Of a stretch of DNA of 7,278 nt, positions 1 to 5,278 are shown one piece after another. The DNA is from Gammaproteobacteria bacterium (GTDB lineage: Bacteria; Pseudomonadota; Gammaproteobacteria; Pseudomonadales; UBA7434): NCBI GenBank assembly GCA_024280785.1, contig JAJRPK010000364.1:1-7278 (forward strand). Direction: 5' to 3'. Both the position numbers and the translations under genes were made by a program. Every line of letters starts with the position of its first letter. Within the stretch, counting starts at the first letter, position 1. The notes below the pieces were generated by a model. It saw only the letters and a program-made list of their open reading frames with translations. It ran no database searches and was not told the origin of the DNA.

Positions 1-432
1 ATAGACCCGGAGATGGATATTCATTCTTTCTCCATTCTCGACGTATCCACCATAGGGATTGTCCACACATCTACAGTGGGCATTGAAATGGCGTTGCAGG
101 GAAAACCCATCGTGCTGATTTCTGACACTCATTATCGAGGTAAAGGTTTTACTTTTGATGCTACGAGCGAGGCTAATTATTTCGAGATCTTAGATAACCT
201 AATTAAAACAAACAAACTAAAAGAAGATCAAGTTTTATTGGCACGGAAGTATTTTTATTTAATGATGTTTGAGTACCAGCACTTTATGCCTATAAAACTT
301 AGCAATTCCGGTGTTTTTAATGGCTATTCCGATAAAACCTTTTCTCATATGAATGACTCAGATGAAACAGAAATAAATCGTATCGTATCTGCAATGATTA
401 CAGACCGTTCTGATTTTGTTTTTAGGCAATAA
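1..432 (+). CDS. Capsule polysaccharide synthesis-like protein, C-terminal part (5' end outside window)
   Basis: The frame is open from base 1 (it begins IDPEMDIHS) and stops with TAA at 430-432, so about 143 residues of the C-terminus are visible and the true start lies to the left. The segment VHTSTVGIEMALQGKP followed by THYRGKGFTFDA is typical of the nucleotide-sugar-binding half of Capsule_synth-like (GT-B-like) proteins of capsule and O-antigen loci, where the HTSTxGxEMA loop and the GKP strand recur. The visible tail (about residues 60-143) is mostly helical and poorly conserved, as expected. The role is probably a glycosyltransferase or Kdo-linker-type step in surface glycan assembly on the cytoplasmic face of the inner membrane. 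The family assignment is by recognition of motifs; substrate and linkage cannot be read. The next gene starts 152 bases later behind its own promoter candidate, so it may not be strictly co-transcribed. Confidence 0.75.
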   Translation: MDPEMDIHSFSILDVSTIGIVHTSTVGIEMALQGKPIVLISDTHYRGKGFTFDATSEANYFEILDNLIKTNKLKEDQVLLARKYFYLMMFEYQHFMPIKLSNSGVFNGYSDKTFSHMNDSDETEINRIVSAMITDRSDFVFRQ

Positions 433-530
433 GTGTTCTGACTCTATAAATAGGAGTTAATTAGCTTAAGTTGTTTTTCTAATTCTATTACTTAGGTTTT
501 TCTCAGGGGGATACACTAACTGTGCTTCTT

Positions 531-539
531 TGTTATAAT
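531..539 (+). promoter_or_regulatory. Extended -10 promoter candidate for the acyltransferase/DUF4910 pair
   Basis: TGTTATAAT is a perfect extended -10 element (TGn followed by TATAAT at 534-539). No good -35 box is present: with an 18-base spacer the best hexamer is GATACA at 510-515, matching half the consensus, which is tolerated at extended -10 promoters. Transcription would begin near 546 and leave a leader of about 39 bases before the ATG at 585. The surrounding 433-578 gap is AT-rich, as promoters often are, and I see no convincing terminator for the upstream gene. Confidence 0.55.
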
Positions 540-572
540 TTCCCTATTACCTTGTTGTGTGATACATAAATA

Positions 573-579
573 GAGAGGG
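573..579 (+). promoter_or_regulatory. Ribosome binding site that decides the acyltransferase start
   Basis: GAGAGGG at 573-579 is a strong Shine-Dalgarno-like purine run placed 5 bases before ATG at 585. A GTG at 579 is in the same frame but overlaps this run, so it cannot use it. The ATG at 585 is therefore preferred. Confidence 0.65.
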
Positions 580-584
580 TGCTC

Positions 585-1361
585 ATGATAGAAACTTTGG
601 CGGATGAGTGGAGAGGGGCTGGCGTTCAAGGCGGTGACGTACTACTTTTGCACACCAGCATCAAACGACTGTTTAAACGCTACCGTGAAAAAGGTGTGAC
701 TCTTAAACGGGAGGATATCCTAGAATCTTTTCTAAGCGCCGTCGGGCCGACGGGCACTCTATTAGTTCCCTTGTTTAATTTCGATTTTACCAAAGGCGGT
801 GCATTCGATATAAGAAACTCCCCTTCTCATATGGGGGTTCTTACTGAGCTAGCAAGGCAATACCCTAATTCAATCAGGACATCGCATCCGGTATATTCCT
901 TTGCTGCAATTGGGGCGAGGGCTAAAGAATTCGAAGGAGTGGATAATTTTAGTGCCTATGATAACGATTCCCCCTTTGCAATACTGCTAAGAATGAATGG
1001 TAGAATTGCGTCGTTAGACCTTTCTGATCAAGACAGCATGACCTTTTATCATCATGTTGAGGAAATGCATAAAGTAGATTATCGCTATCTTAAGGAGTTT
1101 ACCGGCAGCTATACAGACATGTCAGGGCACACGGAATTAAAAACCTATGGTATGAACGTAAGGGATATTGATAAAGGAGTTATAACCAGCGGTAATCCAG
1201 CGGGGGATCTTATGTGGGAAGCGGGGCTCTATTCTGGAAACAAACCCCATGAAGGCTGTGGTCTGAGAACTATCCTCGCTAAAGATATGTATAACTTTCT
1301 CTCGGATATCATTAAGTCTGGCAAGGCTAAAAATAATCTCTATCGTATCGATGGCGAATAA
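585..1361 (+). CDS. AAC(3)-family N-acyltransferase of a polysaccharide locus
   Basis: This 258-residue protein belongs to the aminoglycoside N3-acetyltransferase fold family (Antibiotic_NAT), whose members transfer an acyl group from a CoA thioester to an amine. Family landmarks appear in order: LLLHTS near residue 20, GPTGTLLVPLFNF near 54-66, NSPSHMGVLTE near 78-88, IRTSHPVYSF near 97-106, SPFAILLRMNGRI, then TFYHHVEEMHKVDYRY near 153-168. The last motif carries the His expected at the active site, and H101 is the other conserved His. Length is normal for the family. Start chosen at ATG 585 from the ribosome binding site; an in-frame GTG lies at 579. Because it sits inside a surface-glycan cluster, the likely acceptor is an amino sugar (nucleotide-linked or lipid-linked) and not an antibiotic. 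The stop codon overlaps the next gene by 11 bases, which suggests coupled expression and a shared task. The fold call is secure; the substrate is inference. Confidence 0.88.
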   Translation: MIETLADEWRGAGVQGGDVLLLHTSIKRLFKRYREKGVTLKREDILESFLSAVGPTGTLLVPLFNFDFTKGGAFDIRNSPSHMGVLTELARQYPNSIRTSHPVYSFAAIGARAKEFEGVDNFSAYDNDSPFAILLRMNGRIASLDLSDQDSMTFYHHVEEMHKVDYRYLKEFTGSYTDMSGHTELKTYGMNVRDIDKGVITSGNPAGDLMWEAGLYSGNKPHEGCGLRTILAKDMYNFLSDIIKSGKAKNNLYRIDGE

Positions 1362-2649
1362 AATGCGTGATCTTGGGCTGGAGATGCATGAGCTATGCCA
1401 AGAACTTTTTCCGATTTGTAGAAGCATCACTGGCGAAGGTTTTCGTCAGTCGCTGGAAATCTTAAGTAAATATATGCCGGGTTTAGTAACTACGGAAGTT
1501 CCAACAGGTACGGTGAGCTTTGACTGGGAAGTACCGAAAGAGTGGAATATAAGAGATGCCTATATAATTACGCCCAATGGAAAAAAGATTTGTGAATTTC
1601 AAGTTCACAACCTGCATGTGATGGGCTATTCCGTTCCAATCAATAAGAAAATTACTCTAGATGAGTTGCAGGAGCACCTTTACTCTCTTCCTGAGCAGCC
1701 CGACGCTATCCCTTACATAACGTCGTACTACAAGGAGCGCTGGGGGTTTTGTCTGACTCAAGTTGATCGGGATCAACTTGAGTCAGGTGAATACCAAGTT
1801 TTTATTGATAGTGAGTTAAAGCACGGCTCACTAACTTACGGCGAAATTATTATGCCAGGCGAGTCAGATAAAGAAATATTCTTGTCTAGCTATCTTTGCC
1901 ACCCTTCAATGGCGAACAATGAACTTTCCGGCCCTGTCGTTACGGTATTTCTTGCGAATTGGCTCGCGGGGTTGAAAAACCGAAAATATACTTATCGCAT
2001 TGTTATTATTCCAGAGACCATAGGCTCAATTACCTATTTAAGCCGCAATTATAAAGAGATGAAAGAGAAGGTTGTAGGAGGGTTTAATATTACCTGCATA
2101 GGAGACGATAGAGCCTATTCGTACTTGCCATCACGCCAAGGAGACACCTTATCAGATAAAGCTGCCTTACACGTATTGAAGAGATCTCAGCCTGATTACG
2201 TTGCCTATAGTTATTTAGATAGAGGAAGCGACGAGCGTCAATACTGTAGCCCGGGTATCAATCTACCGATTTGCTCTATCATGCGCTCAAAATATGGAGT
2301 TTACCCAGAATACCATACATCTTTAGACGATCTCGACCTTGTAACACCGACAGGTTTGTTTGGCGGATTTGAAGTGCTAAGAAGGTCCCTTGAATGCATT
2401 GAAAGCGATGAGGTTCTTCGTTCAACAGTGCTTTGCGAACCTCAGCTGGGAAAAAGGGGATTGTATCCAACGGTAAGTGCAAAAAATAGTAGTGCGCAAG
2501 TTAAGTCTATGATGAATTTTTTAGCTTATGCCGATGGCGCGTTGAGCAGCCTGGAAATTGCCGAGTTAATTGACGTGCCTCTTTGGGAATTGAAAGAAAC
2601 GCTTGAAACGCTCAAAAAGGAAGGCGTTCTTGAAACATTGCACCGGTAA
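1351..2649 (+). CDS. COG4310-type protein: DUF4910 aminopeptidase-like, DUF2172 and winged-helix domains
   Basis: The 432-residue protein matches the three-part layout of COG4310. An M28-like aminopeptidase fold begins at FPICRSITGEG (20-30). A DUF2172-like insert follows (about 50-160, with VPKEWNIRDAYI and HNLHVMGYSVP), then the rest of the catalytic fold: YLCHPSMANNELSGP (181-195), IIPETIGS (219-226), RGSDERQYCSPGINLPICS (291-309) and EYHTSLDDLD (320-329). A winged helix closes the protein (about 383-430). Probable metal ligands by analogy with M28 are H184, E222 and H322. Where classic M28 enzymes have DDNxSG, this protein has NNELSG, so hydrolytic activity is not assured. Start at ATG 1351 overlaps the upstream gene by 11 bases; ATG 1363 is in frame and gives MRDLGLEMHEL, also plausible. 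Genes of this family are frequent in surface-polysaccharide clusters and their reaction is not established. The coding sequence contains the 1753-1786 palindrome. Confidence 0.88.
   Translation: MANKMRDLGLEMHELCQELFPICRSITGEGFRQSLEILSKYMPGLVTTEVPTGTVSFDWEVPKEWNIRDAYIITPNGKKICEFQVHNLHVMGYSVPINKKITLDELQEHLYSLPEQPDAIPYITSYYKERWGFCLTQVDRDQLESGEYQVFIDSELKHGSLTYGEIIMPGESDKEIFLSSYLCHPSMANNELSGPVVTVFLANWLAGLKNRKYTYRIVIIPETIGSITYLSRNYKEMKEKVVGGFNITCIGDDRAYSYLPSRQGDTLSDKAALHVLKRSQPDYVAYSYLDRGSDERQYCSPGINLPICSIMRSKYGVYPEYHTSLDDLDLVTPTGLFGGFEVLRRSLECIESDEVLRSTVLCEPQLGKRGLYPTVSAKNSSAQVKSMMNFLAYADGALSSLEIAELIDVPLWELKETLETLKKEGVLETLHR
1753..1786. repeat. Perfect 34-base palindrome (16-bp arms, GG spacer) inside the DUF4910 gene
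   Basis: The left arm CTGACTCAAGTTGATC (1753-1768) and right arm GATCAACTTGAGTCAG (1771-1786) are exact reverse complements separated only by GG. It begins exactly on a codon boundary and encodes LTQVDRDQLES at residues 135-145 of the DUF4910 protein, so the reading frame is intact. In RNA the stem can grow by three G-U pairs and two A-U pairs, to about 1748-1791, giving a very stable hairpin in the middle of the message. Whether it has a function (regulator site, RNase III target, ribosome pause) or is the product of template-switch correction of an imperfect palindrome cannot be told from one sequence. Confidence 0.95.
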
Positions 2650-2746
2650 AGCCGAATTAATTATTTAGGTTATACCCTTAGCTTTGAGCCTGTAAAGTAT
2701 TCTGTGTATCTGCCTCATATAAACATAGTAGTCTTAGCCTACGACA

Positions 2747-2788
2747 CCCCGCCAGATATTGGAAATGCTAATGCCCATATCTGCGGTG
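2747..2788 (+). promoter_or_regulatory. Imperfect hairpin in the leader of the large secreted-protein gene
   Basis: CAGATAT (2753-2759) pairs with ATATCTG (2777-2783). A GG/CC extension (2761-2762 with 2774-2775) lies beyond one mismatch, leaving an 11-base loop. Outside this core, G2751 and C2749-2750 pair with 2784-2786 if C2752 bulges, and C2747 pairs with G2788. No T-run follows, so it is not an ordinary intrinsic terminator. It ends about 27 bases before the ATG at 2816 and could shape translation or protect the message. The rest of the 2650-2815 gap shows only weak promoter-like hexamers (TTGAGC at 2684 with TATCTG at 2707, 17-base spacer), which I do not call. Confidence 0.35.
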
Positions 2789-2815
2789 GGCAATAGATGC
2801 AAATAAGAGATAGCC

Positions 2816-2905
2816 ATGCACCTTAAATCGAAGCCTTTATTTCTCTTTAGTCTTTGGAATTTTTCACTTGTTTTCATCCTTTCGACAGCCTTACATACCA
2901 GCGCG
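2816..2905 (+). other. Signal peptide of the large exported protein
   Basis: The first 30 codons give a basic start (K4, K6), an uninterrupted hydrophobic stretch from about residue 7 to 26, and the small-residue pattern T-S-A before E31, fitting signal peptidase I cleavage after A30. There is no twin-arginine motif and no lipobox, so Sec export to the periplasm or beyond is expected. Confidence 0.8.
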
Positions 2906-5236
2906 GAAGATTCTACGTATCTGGTTGAACTAGGTTCCAGGACGCCAGACTTCGAAGGTGAACAGATTGCAATAGTTGGTGGTACCGCCATTGCAGAGCG
3001 ATATCCAACCGGCAGTACTAAACCGTATCAGGTAATGGATAACTTGCTAGTCACCTCGGCACCCGCGCCAGCAGGCGACGCTGCCGAATGGGTTTGGCGA
3101 CGACAAGCCAGCGCGGGCAAAAACTTCAACACCGAATTCCTCCCAATAGAACTTAGCTGGTTTCCCTTTGCTGAAGGAGATGATATCGCCCCTTTTTTAG
3201 TGAATTTAAAGCAGAATTTGGGAACCACGCTCATTTGGCGGCCCCCACCGGTAAATGCGGTAATGTCTTATATCGATTGGGGGAGAATGCATACCTTCAA
3301 AATGAAAGCCCCTACCAAAGATATCACTATCTACAATGTCCCATCAAGCGATGCTTCTCATCCCAGCACGACGGGAGCACATGGCCAGATCGTTTCACAT
3401 CACCGCATGTGGCACTTCCCAATCCCGCCCACTGGTAGCTTGGAGATTGGCGAAGAGCGTTCAACATACCGAGTTACATTTCAGGATGCAGACTTTAATA
3501 TAAAATCTCCCTGGTTATGGAACGTAGGCTCGAAATGGCGAGTACAACATGGAGGATGCACAAACCCTTTCTATAATGTAGATAGTAAAAACTCCTTGCA
3601 CGAAAGTTTTTACCCAAGGATTCGATGGTATTCCTATTCCGGTTTAATCGAAATTTTTGCTCCCGGAGGAAATGACATCCTAAAGACCACTTACCCTCCT
3701 GGTGGAATTCCAGTAAAGCTGCATAGCGATTTCCACCATACATGGGGCCCAGCATTTTTCGTCGCCTCAATAACGCTGCCAAAATTTCAAGATAGTGGAT
3801 CACTTACTCCAGGTTATAACGCAGGCGTGGGAGGAAAGGATGCTATTGCGCTTGAAATTAGTGGTGAATTTAATGACGCTAGTATCGAGCTTCGCCCCCA
3901 TGGAAACTCTCACCCTGCGGCTGATGTCTGGCTGAAAGAGGTTGTTATAACAGATCCCTACAGCCTTAGGACAGCTTACCCAGGTAGTGGTCCCGCTAAA
4001 AGCAGTTTAGACGGTGTATGTAGCTCTCTAGGGAACCCCGGTTTCTATCCAGGTGTTCGGGGTCGCATGCGAGGCAGCGCCATATTCAAATTTGGTGGTG
4101 CAGGCTTTAGTGGGTTCCTACTTAAAAGTCTACATGGTTCATCAGAAAAAACTGCGTTCCATGCCGTTTATGAAGATATTGGCTATTCTAAATCTGGCTT
4201 GTATACCTGGAACGCTGCTCTACCCGGAGCTGCGATACCTAAAATCGACGGGTTGCAAGCTGATAGATCGAGCCAATCTGCGAAAATAAAGCTGGAGGTC
4301 ACCGGCAAATTCAAGAACAACACAGTGCATACACCATTGGCATTAGAATGGGGAAATGATGATTCTGCTGGTGTCGATATTAGCCGTGAGATACATGCCG
4401 AAATGGTTAATTCGATGCTTCACTTTATGCCTGCACCACCGTTAATTCCACCAACTCATTCTCCTAGCACACAGGCACAACGAATATATATAAAAACCAC
4501 TCACGATGTTACTAGTATCTCCGGAAACCCATGGGCAATGTTTTATTCGAATATGACAATCACTGGTGGGAGTATTTTTCCCTACAGTTTGGTCGTACGT
4601 GGGGCACGGGATGAACACATCCCTACTCCGATATCTGTCGAGAACTCCGGACAGGCCTTTATTGCCGAAAATATCGTCATTAAAAACAATACACAGATAA
4701 AGCACAATACTGCTGGCGATGCCCCTCCCAAGATAAGACTGGGCTTAAGCAACTGGGCGCCACCAAAATACACTTGGTTTCAAGGGGATGTATATTTTCA
4801 GAATGTCTTGGCTAACGGGGAGTTCTTATACTCCCCCGCTTGGGGCAATTACGTTTGGACTCTACGAATAGATAAACCTCTGCAAAAAGGCGTTAGATTT
4901 AAACTAGGTCAAGCTCAAAATTATAGTGGCCGTACTACTAATGACGGACTTTGGTATAAAGATCAAATAACGCAGGTGCGCAATGCCACTGGACCGACAC
5001 AGCCCTATTATATGGCGGTACGCGATGTTCCTGCAGGCACATCAGTAACTGATACAACTTACTGGCAGGAAGTTGTCAATCCATTTTCTAATATGCGACT
5101 TATCTATTTATCTAATCTCTACGAATTGCCCAAGCTTGGTGCGGTAATTAATGGCCAGAAAAAGCTCGTGGCACTTGATGAAAATCAAACCGTATTACAG
5201 CCGTCAGGTGTTTTACTGCCTACAGCCATCAGGTAA
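2816..5236 (+). CDS. Large exported protein of unknown family (806 residues)
   Basis: I do not recognise the family. The start ATG at 2816 follows AAGAGA (2805-2810) by 5 bases. Residues 1-30 form a clear signal peptide: basic MHLKSK, a long hydrophobic core (about 7-26), and a likely cut after TSA at residue 30, with no lipobox Cys. The mature part is rich in aromatics, Gly, Pro and short beta-strand patterns and has no further membrane segment. It has only two cysteines (248 and 402), which could form one disulfide. DAIALEISGEFND (342-354) and AKIKLEVTGKFKN (489-501) resemble each other, hinting at a repeated strand unit. Segments at 370-381, 574-586, 614-625 and 658-670 look like parallel beta-helix rungs. 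Residues 731-751 (YYMAVRDVPAGTSVTDTTYWQ) resemble a short module seen near the ends of phage tail or glycan-binding proteins. Set between polysaccharide genes, it may bind or cleave the polymer in the periplasm or outside; that role is inference. Confidence 0.85.
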   Translation: MHLKSKPLFLFSLWNFSLVFILSTALHTSAEDSTYLVELGSRTPDFEGEQIAIVGGTAIAERYPTGSTKPYQVMDNLLVTSAPAPAGDAAEWVWRRQASAGKNFNTEFLPIELSWFPFAEGDDIAPFLVNLKQNLGTTLIWRPPPVNAVMSYIDWGRMHTFKMKAPTKDITIYNVPSSDASHPSTTGAHGQIVSHHRMWHFPIPPTGSLEIGEERSTYRVTFQDADFNIKSPWLWNVGSKWRVQHGGCTNPFYNVDSKNSLHESFYPRIRWYSYSGLIEIFAPGGNDILKTTYPPGGIPVKLHSDFHHTWGPAFFVASITLPKFQDSGSLTPGYNAGVGGKDAIALEISGEFNDASIELRPHGNSHPAADVWLKEVVITDPYSLRTAYPGSGPAKSSLDGVCSSLGNPGFYPGVRGRMRGSAIFKFGGAGFSGFLLKSLHGSSEKTAFHAVYEDIGYSKSGLYTWNAALPGAAIPKIDGLQADRSSQSAKIKLEVTGKFKNNTVHTPLALEWGNDDSAGVDISREIHAEMVNSMLHFMPAPPLIPPTHSPSTQAQRIYIKTTHDVTSISGNPWAMFYSNMTITGGSIFPYSLVVRGARDEHIPTPISVENSGQAFIAENIVIKNNTQIKHNTAGDAPPKIRLGLSNWAPPKYTWFQGDVYFQNVLANGEFLYSPAWGNYVWTLRIDKPLQKGVRFKLGQAQNYSGRTTNDGLWYKDQITQVRNATGPTQPYYMAVRDVPAGTSVTDTTYWQEVVNPFSNMRLIYLSNLYELPKLGAVINGQKKLVALDENQTVLQPSGVLLPTAIR

Positions 5237-5257
5237 TGCTTGCGAATTGAATCCAAC

Positions 5258-5278
5258 TGAAGGATGGGGAAACCTTCA
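5258..5278. terminator. Weak hairpin between convergent genes, possible terminator
   Basis: TGAAGG (5258-5263) pairs with CCTTCA (5273-5278) around a 9-base loop. On the plus strand it is followed by a T-rich but interrupted run (tttactttctcttctt), 22 bases after the stop of the large exported-protein gene. The right arm contains the flippase stop codon. The stem is short and A/T-poor only in its core, so this is a weak call; nothing else in the 39-base gap could end transcription. Confidence 0.3.

Noticed and set aside
449..465. Possible terminator hairpin after the first gene (ACTCT...GGAGT)
   Set aside because: The stem is only four pairs plus a wobble with an AT-rich loop, and no T-run follows directly.
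585..1361. Aminoglycoside resistance gene
   Set aside because: The fold matches AAC(3), but the sequence context is a surface-polysaccharide cluster and the protein resembles the sugar-locus branch; no resistance claim is supported.
1137..1430. 97-residue minus-strand frame opposite the acyltransferase/DUF4910 junction
   Set aside because: It lies entirely opposite two well-supported genes, has no ribosome binding site of note and no recognisable motif; it is a shadow frame.
2684..2712. Promoter-like pair TTGAGC / TATCTG before the exported-protein gene
   Set aside because: Spacing is 17 bases, but the -10 matches only three of six consensus bases; such matches are common by chance in AT-rich gaps.
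3495..3803. 102-residue minus-strand frame within the large exported-protein gene
   Set aside because: It is opposite a continuous 806-codon frame with a signal peptide; composition is erratic and no family motif is seen.
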